NCBI GenBank assembly: GCA_964564915.1
Contig: CAZMCU010000001.1
Location: forward strand, 18,695 to 82,694
From: JAFGBM01 sp964564915
GTDB lineage: Bacteria; Actinomycetota; Actinomycetes; Actinomycetales; Demequinaceae
Length of the DNA: 64,000 bases
Direction of reading: 5' to 3'
The position numbers were made by a program, and so were the translations under genes. Positions within the stretch are counted from its first letter, which is position 1. Every line of letters starts with the position of its first letter. The notes below the pieces were generated by a model, which saw only the letters and a list, made by a program, of their open reading frames with translations, did not search any database and had not been told where the DNA came from. Below are positions 24,363 through 33,089 of the stretch, one piece after another.

Positions 24363-25150
24363 TCATTCGCCTCGGAGGGCCCGCGCGACCTCCTCGTCTG
24401 TGGTTTGAGAGAAGTCCTCATACCACTGGCCGACCGCCTGCATCCACGTCGGGGCGATGACGACGACGACCTCGTCCGCTTCGTCGGCGACGAGTTCGGC
24501 CGCGTCGCTGGACGCCACCCCCGCCGCGACCACGACTCGCGATGCCCCCATGGCTCGGGCCACCCGGCACGCCGCTAGCATCGTCCCCCCGGTCGCGAGG
24601 CCATCGTCGACGATGATGACGGTGCGCCGCGATAGGTTCGGTGCGGGCGCGTCCCCCCGGTAGGCGGCGACCCTCCTGTCGAGTTCCTCGCGCTCCCGCT
24701 TCTCGATCTCCTCGACCGTCTCGTCGCCGATATGGAGCATGACGACGATGTTGTCGTCGACGACGCGGATGCCACCTTCTCCGATGGCGCCAAAGCCAAA
24801 CTCCGGGCGCCCGGGAACGCCAAGTTTCCGCACGACGAGGACCCCGAGCGGTGCATCGAGACCCTTGGCAATCTCCGCTGCGACGATAACCCCACCTCGG
24901 GGGATGCCGAGCACCACTAGATCGTCGCCGCGCAAGTGGTCCAGGCCTCCGACGAGCTGGCGACCCGCCTCGACGCGATCNNNNNNNNNNNNNNNNNNNN
25001 NNNNNNNNNNNNNNNNNNNNNNNNNNNNNNNNNNNNNNNNNNNNNNNNNNNNNNNNNNNNNNNNNNNNNNNNNNNNNNNNCGCCGCGCAAGTGGTCCAGG
25101 CCTCCGACGAGCTGGCGACCCGCCTCGACGCGATCGCGGATAGCATCCAC
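24363..25150 (-). CDS. phosphoribosyltransferase family protein, interrupted by an assembly gap
   Basis: The PRPP-binding motif VIIVDDGLATGGTMLAACRV is clear and LVVLGIPRGGVIVAAEIA and VVRKLGVPG match the type I PRT family often fused to, or found with, dienelactone hydrolase-like proteins; substrate unknown. The gene is split by 100 N at 24981-25080 flanked by an exact 55-bp repeat. Removing the gap and one repeat copy (155 bp) restores one frame: 633 bp and 210 aa from GTG 25150. As printed the frame is broken, so translations across the N stretch are artefacts. The GTG is 6 nt after TACCCT. Confidence 0.85.
24926..24980 (+). repeat. 55-bp direct repeat, left copy, flanking the N gap
   Basis: Identical to 25081-25135. 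It is coding sequence of the phosphoribosyltransferase (residues around AGRQLVGGLDHLRG) present twice only because two contigs that overlap by 55 bp were joined with Ns. Confidence 0.95.
24981..25080. other. assembly gap of exactly 100 N
   Basis: A round-number placeholder. The flanks are identical over 55 bp, a common assembly k-mer length, so the true gap is probably zero or negative. Confidence 0.99.
25081..25135 (+). repeat. 55-bp direct repeat, right copy, flanking the N gap
   Basis: Identical to 24926-24980; see that entry. Confidence 0.95.
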
Positions 25151-25156
25151 GACTCC

Positions 25157-25162
25157 AGGGTA
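25157..25162 (-). promoter_or_regulatory. -10 box, leaderless promoter of the phosphoribosyltransferase gene
   Basis: TACCCT on the minus strand, 6 nt before GTG 25150; it supports this start over an upstream TTG. Confidence 0.5.
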
Positions 25163-25235
25163 GGACAGACCCGCCAACGCGCACCCACATTGGGGAGGTT
25201 GTCCCCCAACGCTGGCGCTGCCCCAAGCGTCTACC

Positions 25236-25241
25236 TACTAT
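25236..25241 (+). promoter_or_regulatory. -10 box, leaderless promoter of the DUF4349 gene
   Basis: TACTAT, then 7 nt, then ATG 25249. It argues against the ATG at 25240, which overlaps the box. Confidence 0.5.
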
Positions 25242-25248
25242 GAGCACC

Positions 25249-26199
25249 ATGAGCGCACCGATCCACACCGCCCCGCACCGCGCCCGCCGCGGCGTCGCTA
25301 TTGCCTCACTCGTCGCCTTTGCCGCCGTGCTGGCGGGTTGCTCCTCAAGCAGTTCCGAGCCCGGCAGCTACGACGCCGACATGCCACGCGCCCAATACGC
25401 CAACTCCGGAAGCGACATGGCTTACACCGATGCGGCGGCCGCCGAGGCCCCGTTGCCATCGACCGTCGATCGCTCGGTAATCATTACGGGCTCCATGTAC
25501 ATGACGGTCGAGGACCCGATTGTGGCTGCCGATCGGGCAGCGGGCATCGTTCAGAATGCGGGCGGACGCATCGACGCGCGTAGCGAGACCGCGCCAGACG
25601 AGCATTATGGTGGCTCGGCATGGCTCACGTTGCGGATCCCTTCGGACCACCTCGACGCGGTGGTCGACCACCTGCGCGAGCTCGGCACGGTGGACCAGTT
25701 CAGCACCGACTCCTACGACGTCACGACCGAGGTGACGGACCTGGAGGCCCAGATCTCGACGCTGCGCGCCTCGACCACGCGCATCGAGGCCCTGCTGCAG
25801 GAGGCCAAGGACATTTCCGACATCATCACGCTCGAGAACGAGTTGGACCGCCGACAGGCGGAGCTCGAAAGCCTTGAGGCGCGCCAGCGTGGCCTCGACG
25901 ACCAAGTATCGATGTCCACGATCAACCTGTCGCTCACCACCGAGCCCGTCGTGATCGTCGACGACTCGCCCGAAACGTTCTGGGAAGGTCTGACGTCCGG
26001 TTGGAACGCGTTCGTGGGATTCCTGTCGGGCGCGCTCGTCGTGCTCGGGATACTGCTGCCCTGGCTCGCACTGGCGGCACTCATCTCCCTTGCGGTAGTC
26101 GTCAGGATCCGCTCCCGTAAGTCCCGCGTCGCTTCCACGACGTCCCCCACGGCTCGCCGTCGTGCCACGTCGGAAAAGACCGCAGCGACTCGCAAGTAG
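25249..26199 (+). CDS. DUF4349 lipoprotein
   Basis: 316 aa. Signal peptide with lipobox VLAGC (Cys31), a Ser-rich linker, the DUF4349 core (RSVIITGSMYMTVEDPIVAADRAA, then GGRIDARSETAP, WLTLRIPSDHLDAVVDHL), a coiled-coil stretch near residues 155-205 (TDLEAQISTLRAS, then DRRQAELESLEARQ) and one C-terminal transmembrane helix near 245-285 with a basic cytoplasmic tail. Family function unknown. Divergent from the phosphoribosyltransferase. Confidence 0.88.
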   Translation: MSAPIHTAPHRARRGVAIASLVAFAAVLAGCSSSSSEPGSYDADMPRAQYANSGSDMAYTDAAAAEAPLPSTVDRSVIITGSMYMTVEDPIVAADRAAGIVQNAGGRIDARSETAPDEHYGGSAWLTLRIPSDHLDAVVDHLRELGTVDQFSTDSYDVTTEVTDLEAQISTLRASTTRIEALLQEAKDISDIITLENELDRRQAELESLEARQRGLDDQVSMSTINLSLTTEPVVIVDDSPETFWEGLTSGWNAFVGFLSGALVVLGILLPWLALAALISLAVVVRIRSRKSRVASTTSPTARRRATSEKTAATRK

Positions 26200-26261
26200 C
26201 CCGCGCCAACTCCGCAACCTACGCCATCCAGGATCACCGGCCACCGCCTACCTTCTCCGAT

Positions 26262-26267
26262 ACAGTT
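26262..26267 (+). promoter_or_regulatory. -10 box upstream of the lipoprotein gene at 26300
   Basis: TACAGT followed by a short leader that contains GAGGAGG about 10 nt before the ATG, so this transcript is probably leadered. Confidence 0.45.
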
Positions 26268-26299
26268 GGCGCAGGAAGAGAACGAGGAGGCTAGGGGCC

Positions 26300-26977
26300 A
26301 TGAAGACTGTGAATCGTGTTGGGCTCGCCGTCACCGCGATGGCGACTATCGTGCTTCTCGCCGCTTGTGACTCCGGCTCCGGGTCGCCGTCGCCCACCCC
26401 GACACCGAGTGTCCCCTCGGCTTCACCCGCGGCTTCACCCTCAGCCTCACCGACGCCCACCGCGACGCCAACCCCAACCGTGTCACCGACCCCGGCATCG
26501 CTCGGTTGGCCGCGGGATGGATGGACCTTGCGAACGGGCGTCGAGGTAGGCCTCAAGAGCATCGCCCTCTATTTCCCCAACTCCTGGACCTTCGATACGA
26601 ACGAGTCGGGATTGTGGTGGAACGGGACGTACCACGTCTTCTGCGACCCCTATGTTGACCACACGCTCAACAACCCCGGCGCCCCCAACGTGCAAACCCT
26701 TGCGGAGACGCAATGGGGTCTGACCTCCGGGACACCCAACAACGAGTTTGGATTCACAACGTATTTCGGCTACTCCGGTTGGGGCGCCGATGTCACCCTC
26801 GGCGACGGTCATACCGTCGAGCCCCGGGCGTACGTGATCGTCGGTGACGTGTGGATCAACTGCGGTGCCATCACCCGCGGCACCGGTGCGAGTGGCTCGG
26901 AACTGTGGGACATCGTCGACTCGATCCTGATCGTTGACGAGTCCTCCATGCAATTGCGTGCGTGGAACAGCAACTAG
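26300..26977 (+). CDS. lipoprotein of unknown function
   Basis: 225 aa. Signal peptide with lipobox VLLAAC (Cys23), then a long Ser/Pro/Thr linker (residues 27-65, low complexity), then a ~160-residue domain with several Trp and two or three Cys (YHVFCDPYVDHTL, VWINCGAI). Nothing in the domain was recognised. ATG 26300 has GAGGAGG upstream; the open frame before it is not homologous to a signal peptide. The next gene also encodes a membrane-anchored secreted protein. Confidence 0.8.
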   Translation: MKTVNRVGLAVTAMATIVLLAACDSGSGSPSPTPTPSVPSASPAASPSASPTPTATPTPTVSPTPASLGWPRDGWTLRTGVEVGLKSIALYFPNSWTFDTNESGLWWNGTYHVFCDPYVDHTLNNPGAPNVQTLAETQWGLTSGTPNNEFGFTTYFGYSGWGADVTLGDGHTVEPRAYVIVGDVWINCGAITRGTGASGSELWDIVDSILIVDESSMQLRAWNSN

Positions 26978-27028
26978 CCCCGTAGTCGGGCGCGACGGAT
27001 CATCGGGCGGGTACGTCCACCGCACGGC

Positions 27029-27034
27029 TACAGT
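27029..27034 (+). promoter_or_regulatory. -10 box, leaderless promoter of the gene at 27041
   Basis: TACAGT, then 6 nt, then ATG. Confidence 0.55.
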
Positions 27035-27040
27035 GGCTCC

Positions 27041-28294
27041 ATGACTGAGACCGGTGGACCCGTAGTCGACTCGTGGGAGGGAGCGCCGTTGGGGCGACCC
27101 GTTCGGAGACGCGCGGGGTCGCGCCTCCTCTGGATCGCGGCCGTCGGCATCGTCCTTCTCGTCGGCACCCTTGCCGCCCTCGTCCTGTTCTCTGGGTCCA
27201 AGACCCCCGATTCTGGATACCGTGCGGGAGAAAGTTTCACCTCATCGGACGGCACCTTCACCATGACCCTCCCCGATGGATGGCTCGATCAAACCCAGGA
27301 CTATCGCGACGCTTTCGCCGGTGCCAACGACGGTGCGGCGAGCGCGATCGAGGGCATGGTCGCCGTCGACGGACTCCCGATTTTCGCGAGCGAGAACTTC
27401 GTATCAATCTCCGGTCACCCACTCGTAGGCGTCACCCCGTCCGGGCCAACGCAACTGGAGGACACCCTGAACGACTGGCGCCTGCTCTTCGATGACGTCG
27501 CCGACCTGGCCTCGGGTCAATTCACGACCGACGAGGGAGATGACGTCTGGTACGGGGGTGTCAATGGGCACATCGACGGGGTGGAGAAGTCGATCATCGT
27601 CGCCGTCGTCATGGGCCAGGATTCCTATGCGCTCTTTGACCTCGAGATTCGCCCAGCGTTCTACTCGGCGGAGGGCGACTTTCTCGAAGCGCTCAAGTCC
27701 GTTGTGTTCGCTCCCGTTGCCGAGGTCCCCAATGCCGATTCGTGGTGGGAGCCGCACCCCGACGGCCGGACCTACTCCTCCGACGGGGGGGCGTCGATCG
27801 TCGTCCCCGATACGTGGACCCACCTGGCATACGCGGCGGATGAGGACGCGGTCGACCCGCGCATCGACTTCGACTTCCTCGGGCTCTGGCAAATCGGCGA
27901 AGGAAACGTCGAAGACGAGGCCACGGTGTCGCTCGTGGTGGGCGTGCCACCGGTAGCCGATCTCACCGCGCTGGAACTGCTCAATGCCCAGTACGGTGGT
28001 GTCGGGGAGACGACGACGGACGACAACGGTGTGGAGTATGCGGTCGACGCGATAGGAGAATTCTCGATTCCGGGGGCCCAGGACGGGGCACGAGTGGCCC
28101 TCACCGCTAACTACGACGCAACCGGCATGGACCTCTTCGAGGGTCGCGTCGTTCCTCGCTACTGCTACGTCCTCCTGTCCACGAACCTGGAGGTCATGGC
28201 CTGTGTCGAGGCGCCAGCAGAACTGATCGATGGGGCGGTGGCCTCCACGGAAGAGACGCTTCAGACCCTGCGATTCGAGAAGGCGCTGTCCTAG
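27041..28294 (+). CDS. membrane-anchored secreted protein of unknown function
   Basis: 417 aa. A ~27-residue cytoplasmic start (GRPVRRRAGSRLL), one transmembrane helix (about residues 28-50), then two extracellular halves that look alike in layout: FTMTLPDGWLDQTQDYRDAF in the first and ASIVVPDTWTHLAYAADEDA in the second, each followed by a FL-x-A-L or similar helix. The repeat suggests two copies of one beta-rich domain, comparable with LpqN/DUF-type domains of actinobacterial lipoproteins; this is inference. No catalytic motif seen. Leaderless start. Confidence 0.78.
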   Translation: MTETGGPVVDSWEGAPLGRPVRRRAGSRLLWIAAVGIVLLVGTLAALVLFSGSKTPDSGYRAGESFTSSDGTFTMTLPDGWLDQTQDYRDAFAGANDGAASAIEGMVAVDGLPIFASENFVSISGHPLVGVTPSGPTQLEDTLNDWRLLFDDVADLASGQFTTDEGDDVWYGGVNGHIDGVEKSIIVAVVMGQDSYALFDLEIRPAFYSAEGDFLEALKSVVFAPVAEVPNADSWWEPHPDGRTYSSDGGASIVVPDTWTHLAYAADEDAVDPRIDFDFLGLWQIGEGNVEDEATVSLVVGVPPVADLTALELLNAQYGGVGETTTDDNGVEYAVDAIGEFSIPGAQDGARVALTANYDATGMDLFEGRVVPRYCYVLLSTNLEVMACVEAPAELIDGAVASTEETLQTLRFEKALS

Positions 28295-28402
28295 GGGACT
28301 GGCCACATCGAACTTCGGCGCTGGCGTGCGCCTCCGGGTATCCTCAACCTAGGTCGCGACCCCGTTGCCGCGATCGGTCAACACCAAGCGAAGGGAACGA
28401 TT

Positions 28403-30025
28403 GTGGCCCCCAGGCACGCTACTGCCACCCCTCCCGCCCAGCGTCGATCCTTCGCGTCTGAACTCCGTGCAGCGTTCACCCCGACAACCCTCCACGTCGC
28501 GACCCTCGGATTCGCGGGCCTCGTTCAACTCGCCATCGCCCCGTCGGTGTGGCTCTTCCGGGACGACTGGAGCGCCATCTTCCTTCGCTCGGATCAGTGG
28601 TGGTCACCCCAGGTGGGCCACTGGAGCACCAGCGTCTTCGCGTACTTTGCGGGGATGCGGGACGTCTTCGGCGTCGACAGCTTTATCCCCTACGCGATTC
28701 CGGTCATCCTGGTGCATCTCGCCTTCGTCCACGTTGTCTGGCGCATCGGTATCCGCGTCGGTGCGAATGCCTGGCTGGTCTCCGGGTTGGCCACGCTCCT
28801 GCTCTTCTACCAGAACGTCGGATACTCCAACATCCTCCGCGCCTGCACGGTCGGAACCATCGGGGCCCTCGTTCTTGGCCTTCTGGTGCTTCTCATCCTC
28901 GATCGTGAGCGTCTTCGCGTAATCGACTGGATCTTGGTCATCGGGATGTCGCTCTTCTCCTTGACTCTCGCCGCAACGGCCGTTCCCGTTCTGATCGCAG
29001 CCGGAGTCGTGGGTCTCGTCCGGCATGGGTGGTGGCGCACCGTAGGACTCCTCGGTCCCGCGGGCGCAACATTTCTCACCTGGTGGGCGCTCGTGGGGCG
29101 CAACACCGGTTCTGAAGGAGCGGCGGACTCTCTCCGACCCCTGGATCCCGGAGTGCCACGGTATATCTTCCACATCATCATCGACGGCCTGGGCTCACCG
29201 ATTCCCCACGCGACCCTAGGGGCCCTCGCGGGGATCGTGCTCGTCGCCTGGACCTTCCGGCGCCTGCCCATTGCTTCCGGACCCGCCCTTCCCGCGTTCG
29301 CGCTCGGTGCTGGGATCGTCGCATTCGCGCTAGCTACGGCTATCTCGCGAGGGGGGCTCGGGTACGACCTCGCGATGTCGTCGCGCTACCTCGAAGTCAT
29401 CGTCGGATTCGCGATACCGCTCGCCGCCTTGGCCTTAAGTGACGCCGTCAGGGTCCGCTTCGCCTCGGTGTGGGCGATCCTCGTCGGTCTCGGCTTGCTG
29501 ACGGTCTACTCCGCGACCAACCTCGCTGAGGATATGTCTTCGCGAATCGAGGTCGCCCAGCTCGAACGAGACACCTTTGCCGCCGCCGCTGACCTTGTCG
29601 CAGAGAACCCCGATCGATACGACCCGGACCTCATTCTCCTCGACTACTGGGCGGACGATGTCACGGTTGCCAATCTCCAGAAAATGATGCGCGAGGGGTG
29701 GTACACACCGGGACCGTATCCCCCAAATATCGGGCTGGATCTACGAATGCGTATCGATGTCATGGTGGAGAGCGCTGATATTCAGCCGGATAGCACGTGC
29801 GACGTCATCGCCGCTGGTTCGATCGACACGACCCTTCCCGCAAACGAGTTCGTCCTCGTGGCGTCCGTGCCAACTTGGGTGACCTTGACCCTCACCGAAG
29901 ACGGGACGACCTCACGAACGCGAATCATCTCGCTTAACGAGGGTGGTCATCGCGTCACGTTCACCGGCAACGCGACGCTGACCCTGGAGAAGACCGACCG
30001 GGACCTCACGCTCTGCACCCCGTGA
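28403..30025 (+). CDS. polytopic membrane protein, possible GT-C-type glycosyltransferase
   Basis: 540 aa with about ten transmembrane helices in the first ~370 residues and a soluble C-terminal domain of ~150 residues. The first loop has WLFRDDWSAIFL, an acidic pair where GT-C enzymes carry their catalytic Asp, followed by WWSPQVGHWS. This fits the large group of predicted membrane glycosyltransferases of surface-glycan loci, but no family was firmly recognised. GTG start with GAAGGGAA upstream. It stands at the edge of the glycan region, convergent with the cytidylyltransferase gene. Confidence 0.75.
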   Translation: MAPRHATATPPAQRRSFASELRAAFTPTTLHVATLGFAGLVQLAIAPSVWLFRDDWSAIFLRSDQWWSPQVGHWSTSVFAYFAGMRDVFGVDSFIPYAIPVILVHLAFVHVVWRIGIRVGANAWLVSGLATLLLFYQNVGYSNILRACTVGTIGALVLGLLVLLILDRERLRVIDWILVIGMSLFSLTLAATAVPVLIAAGVVGLVRHGWWRTVGLLGPAGATFLTWWALVGRNTGSEGAADSLRPLDPGVPRYIFHIIIDGLGSPIPHATLGALAGIVLVAWTFRRLPIASGPALPAFALGAGIVAFALATAISRGGLGYDLAMSSRYLEVIVGFAIPLAALALSDAVRVRFASVWAILVGLGLLTVYSATNLAEDMSSRIEVAQLERDTFAAAADLVAENPDRYDPDLILLDYWADDVTVANLQKMMREGWYTPGPYPPNIGLDLRMRIDVMVESADIQPDSTCDVIAAGSIDTTLPANEFVLVASVPTWVTLTLTEDGTTSRTRIISLNEGGHRVTFTGNATLTLEKTDRDLTLCTP

Positions 30026-30063
30026 CCCCCGAGCCCCTTCCCCTCGCTCGGTAGCGTTTCGCC

Positions 30064-30837
30064 TCAGTCCCAGATCTTCCACGGGGCGGAGCCGCTGTCC
30101 CATAGCGCGTTGAGCATGAGCGACTCTCGGTAGGTATCCATCGGCTGCCAGAAACCCTCATGCTTGAAGGCCGCAATCTGATGGTCGTCCGCCAACCGGT
30201 GAAGCGGTTCTTGCTCGAGAATCGAATTGTCTTCGAGGTAGTCGAACACCTTCGGTTCGAACACGAAGTACCCGATGTTGATCCAGTCCTCGCTCCGCGG
30301 CTTCTCACGGAATTGGCGAACCATGCCGTCGGCGGCGACATCGACCACCCCGAAGCGTGTTCCCGGCTGCGTCGTCGTCATCGTGGCCGCCTTGCCGTGA
30401 GCTGCGTGGAAGGCACGCAGCGCGGCAACGTCAATATCCGCGATCCCGTCGCCGTAGGTGCAGAGAAAGCGTTCATCCCCGACGTACTTCTGGACCCGCT
30501 TGATCCGTCCACCCGTGTTCGTCGCCTCTCCCGTGTAGGCAACGGTGACCGTCCAGTCGAACTCTTCGTGTGAGCCGTGGAAAACCATGCTTGACGGGTC
30601 GCCCAACTTCAGGGTGAAGTCCTGATTAGCCGCACCGTAATTCGAGAAGTAGCTCTTGATGAACTCGCTCTTATAGCCCGTGCAGACGATGAAGTCATTG
30701 ATGCCTTGTTGACCGAGCACCTTCATGATGTGCCAGAGGATTGGCCTGCCCCCAACCTCGACCATTGGCTTCGGTCGAAACTCGGTTTCTTCGCGCATGC
30801 GAGTGCCCAGGCCTCCCGCGAGAAGAACTGCCTTCAC
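30064..30837 (-). CDS. rfbF: glucose-1-phosphate cytidylyltransferase
   Basis: 257 aa. It makes CDP-glucose from glucose-1-phosphate and CTP, the entry to CDP-dideoxyhexoses. The nucleotidyltransferase motif AVLLAGGLGTRMREETEFRPKP, split here into AVLLAGGLGTRM and EFRPKPM, and the subfamily features FIVCTGYKSEFIKSYF and TYGDGIADID are those of RfbF/AscA enzymes rather than glucose-1-phosphate thymidylyltransferase. GTG 30837 gives the usual MKAVLLAGG start; a start four codons upstream is possible. It is the last gene of a minus-strand unit after a glycosyltransferase and an epimerase-like gene. Confidence 0.93.
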   Translation of the reverse strand: MKAVLLAGGLGTRMREETEFRPKPMVEVGGRPILWHIMKVLGQQGINDFIVCTGYKSEFIKSYFSNYGAANQDFTLKLGDPSSMVFHGSHEEFDWTVTVAYTGEATNTGGRIKRVQKYVGDERFLCTYGDGIADIDVAALRAFHAAHGKAATMTTTQPGTRFGVVDVAADGMVRQFREKPRSEDWINIGYFVFEPKVFDYLEDNSILEQEPLHRLADDHQIAAFKHEGFWQPMDTYRESLMLNALWDSGSAPWKIWD

Positions 30838-30866
30838 GAGTCTGCACATCCAATCGAAGAAGCCGA

Positions 30867-30887
30867 GGGGACGCGGCTCCGCGCCCC
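30867..30887 (-). other. stable hairpin upstream of rfbF
   Basis: GGGGCGCG and CGCGTCCCC on the minus strand pair with one bulged base around a GAGC loop, in the 99-bp gap between the epimerase-like gene and rfbF. It could end the first transcript or act in the rfbF leader; no T-tract follows. Confidence 0.4.
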
Positions 30888-30936
30888 TACCGGGCTACGC
30901 CGACAGCCTATAGCAGCCACGAAGCAAGGGGGTGAT

Positions 30937-31896
30937 TCAGCGTCGCGGACTCTGCATCTCCAGCAGGGTCGTATTAATCGTGGAACGAATGCCCGCGGGG
31001 AGTGGCGTCAGTTCACGCCGGTCGAGATCGGGCCACACCACGGAACGCAGTCGGAGGTCGGGTGCCTGCAACGCGGCTGCCGGGGAACTGCCGATCATGA
31101 CGTGTGGCCATGCTTTGACGATTCCCTTGAAGTACCCCAGTAGGGTTCCCACCGTTACCGCTTGCCCCGAGGCCAGGATCTTGGTGACGTTGATCGGCCC
31201 TCGCCCCATACTCTCCCGTTGGAGCCAATCGAGCGCGTCCAAGATCAGGGCCGCGCAGTCGTCCGCAAAGAAGTAGTCCCTCCTATTGTCGAGCGGCACG
31301 TAAATGGTGGCGGGCGAAACCGCGAACTGGGCCTTCGCCACTTGTGAAATCAGCCCCTGCATCTTGTGAAGCTTCTGACCAGGGCCATAGAGGTTGGCGA
31401 TCCTACCGATCAGGCTCGACACCCCGTTCGCCGAGGCGAACTCCACAACCGCGCGCTCGGCCGCAAGTTTGAAGTGGCCGTAGGGCGAGATCGGCGCGAC
31501 TGGTGACTCCTCGGTGAACGGAGGATTCCGTAGTCCACCGTAGACACCGCCCGCTGATGACGCGTAGAAGATGGATCCCGGTGGGGCTTCTCTCCCTAGC
31601 TGCTCGCCCATGGAGGCAAGGGCATCCCGGAATTGGCGGAGTTCGCGGTCGACATCGCACTGGGGGCTTCCTGTTACGACCGATCCCGCCGCCCAGACGA
31701 CCGTCCACGGTGTTTGCTGGCTCTCGCTTTCCATGAGGAGCGAGCGGAAACCCTCGGAGGCAGCCTCCTCTAGCCGTCGTGGCTTTCCCCACGGTAGCGA
31801 GGGGGCATCGATGAGATGCCAGCCCTCGCGTTTCGTTACCACCCTGGTGACCGATCGCCCCAGCAGACCGCCCGCCCCAATCACCCAGACGATCAT
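30937..31896 (-). CDS. NAD-dependent epimerase/dehydratase family protein
   Basis: 319 aa extended-SDR protein. Rossmann motif MIVWVIGAGGLLGRSV, active-site SAGGVYGG with YGHFKLAAERAV (YxxxK), and a C-terminal part IYVPLDNRRDYFFADDCAALI with the D-Y-x-x-x-D-D pattern of nucleotide-sugar epimerases and reductases. Product not determined. ATG 31896 overlaps the preceding glycosyltransferase stop (ATGA), so the two are co-translated. The upstream open frame to 32595 is antisense-like Arg-rich noise within the glycosyltransferase. Confidence 0.85.
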   Translation of the reverse strand: MIVWVIGAGGLLGRSVTRVVTKREGWHLIDAPSLPWGKPRRLEEAASEGFRSLLMESESQQTPWTVVWAAGSVVTGSPQCDVDRELRQFRDALASMGEQLGREAPPGSIFYASSAGGVYGGLRNPPFTEESPVAPISPYGHFKLAAERAVVEFASANGVSSLIGRIANLYGPGQKLHKMQGLISQVAKAQFAVSPATIYVPLDNRRDYFFADDCAALILDALDWLQRESMGRGPINVTKILASGQAVTVGTLLGYFKGIVKAWPHVMIGSSPAAALQAPDLRLRSVVWPDLDRRELTPLPAGIRSTINTTLLEMQSPRR

Positions 31897-32909
31897 GGCT
31901 GCGGAGTTCGCGCTCGTCCTAGAGGGCCGTCGGCTTCGTCGGTCGTGATGAGATACGGCGGTTTCCCCATCGCCATGTTGACGTTGACCCCGATGTATTC
32001 CGCGATGATTCCGAGTGAGAACAGGATGGCCCCCGAACTGAACAACACCACCACGATGGTCGAGGTCCAGCCTTGAATCGCGACGCTGCCATTCACCCTG
32101 GCGATCACGAGGAGCACCGCGATGACGATCGCTCCACAGAGGAAGGTGGCTCCCACCAGGCTGACGAACCGCAGCCCACGAGTGCCGCTCGTCAACACCA
32201 TGCGTCTGAAGTGGCGAAATAGTGATCGTCCGGAGTACCCGGATGCTCGTAGGCGCTCGTGTCTCAACGTGACCGGAACCGTGGTGATTCGGTCGACGAC
32301 CCACCCAATCGCAACATCCAAGTAGACGCCCGAACCGCTGTATGCCGCGACACCTCGCCCCACCGAACCGAGGATCAACCGGAAACTGTGGTAGTCGAGC
32401 GCTCGGGGACTCGACGCCAACTTGGCGAGGAGCCACTTCGCTCCCCTCGACGCTACGTTGCGAAACGGCCCATGGGGAGCGGCATTGACCGGCTTGGCAT
32501 ACACGACAACGCATGACTCTCGCATAGCCGCATCGAGCATGCCCGCGATGGCCGCCGGGTCGTGCTCGCCATCCTCGTCCATGGTCACGATCCACTCTCC
32601 GCCAGAGGATGCCATTCCTGCGAGCGTCGCGGCGTGTTGTCCGAAGTTCTTGCTGAGCCAGATCGGACGGATGAACTCGTACTCCTGGGCTAGCTCTCGA
32701 ATCACCCGGGCGGAGTCGTCAGGCCCATTGTCATAGACGGGAAGCACCTCGACGACTCGGAATGGGTGGCCGTCCGGAGAAGTGCTGGCAACCGTCAGGG
32801 GGGCGATCTCAGCAATGAGCGCCGCGAGGGTCTTCTCTCCCTGGTAGACGGGTATGACGATCGACACCTCGTGCGTTGGACTTGCCGCGCCTGCGGGCCT
32901 GTCGTCCAT
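31893..32909 (-). CDS. family 2 glycosyltransferase, polyprenyl-phosphate type
   Basis: 338 aa. GT-A domain: SIVIPVYQGEKTLAALIAEI, VYDNGPDDSARVI, LSKNFGQHAATLAGM, TMDEDGEHDPAAI (metal-binding DxD), then two C-terminal transmembrane helices (about 255-280 and 290-315) as in GtrB/ArnC/dolichyl-phosphate synthase-like proteins that load a sugar on undecaprenyl phosphate. Typical partners are GtrA-type proteins, one of which is at 37828. ATG 32909 lies 8 nt after TAGGGT. Confidence 0.87.
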   Translation of the reverse strand: MDDRPAGAASPTHEVSIVIPVYQGEKTLAALIAEIAPLTVASTSPDGHPFRVVEVLPVYDNGPDDSARVIRELAQEYEFIRPIWLSKNFGQHAATLAGMASSGGEWIVTMDEDGEHDPAAIAGMLDAAMRESCVVVYAKPVNAAPHGPFRNVASRGAKWLLAKLASSPRALDYHSFRLILGSVGRGVAAYSGSGVYLDVAIGWVVDRITTVPVTLRHERLRASGYSGRSLFRHFRRMVLTSGTRGLRFVSLVGATFLCGAIVIAVLLVIARVNGSVAIQGWTSTIVVVLFSSGAILFSLGIIAEYIGVNVNMAMGKPPYLITTDEADGPLGRARTPQP

Positions 32910-32917
32910 GAATCCCG

Positions 32918-32923
32918 ACCCTA
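32918..32923 (-). promoter_or_regulatory. -10 box for the GtrB-like gene
   Basis: TAGGGT on the minus strand, 8 nt before the ATG, nearly leaderless. Confidence 0.4.
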
Positions 32924-33049
32924 CCACCGTGCCTTTTCCGAGACCGGGGGCCGCACGCGAAGCGCTCGCCCCAGTGTTGCCAATCGATCTCAACGACCAC
33001 CCACCGTGCCGCGAGCGGATTGCGTACGGGCGTGTCTCGAAGCGGACGC

Positions 33050-33055
33050 GCTACA
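33050..33055 (+). promoter_or_regulatory. -10 box for the GT2 gene at 33090
   Basis: TACAAT, about 35 nt before the ATG, followed by a leader with a good ribosome binding site. Confidence 0.45.
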
Positions 33056-33089
33056 ATCTCTCGACCATCACGGCGGAAGGAGCCGCACC

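Noticed and set aside
24363..25268. Reading frames translated straight through the N stretch, giving proteins with runs of X
   Set aside because: The gap is an artefact; frames across it join unrelated phases. The collapsed sequence gives one clean protein.
26400..26500. Low-complexity Ser/Pro/Thr codon run in the lipoprotein at 26300 as a DNA repeat element
   Set aside because: It is a normal flexible linker between lipid anchor and domain, and the repeats are irregular.
32766..33089. 108-codon N-terminal extension of the GT2 at 33090
   Set aside because: It overlaps the divergent glycosyltransferase start and promoter region and is Arg-rich. ATG 33090 has a ribosome site and gives the standard GT-A start.
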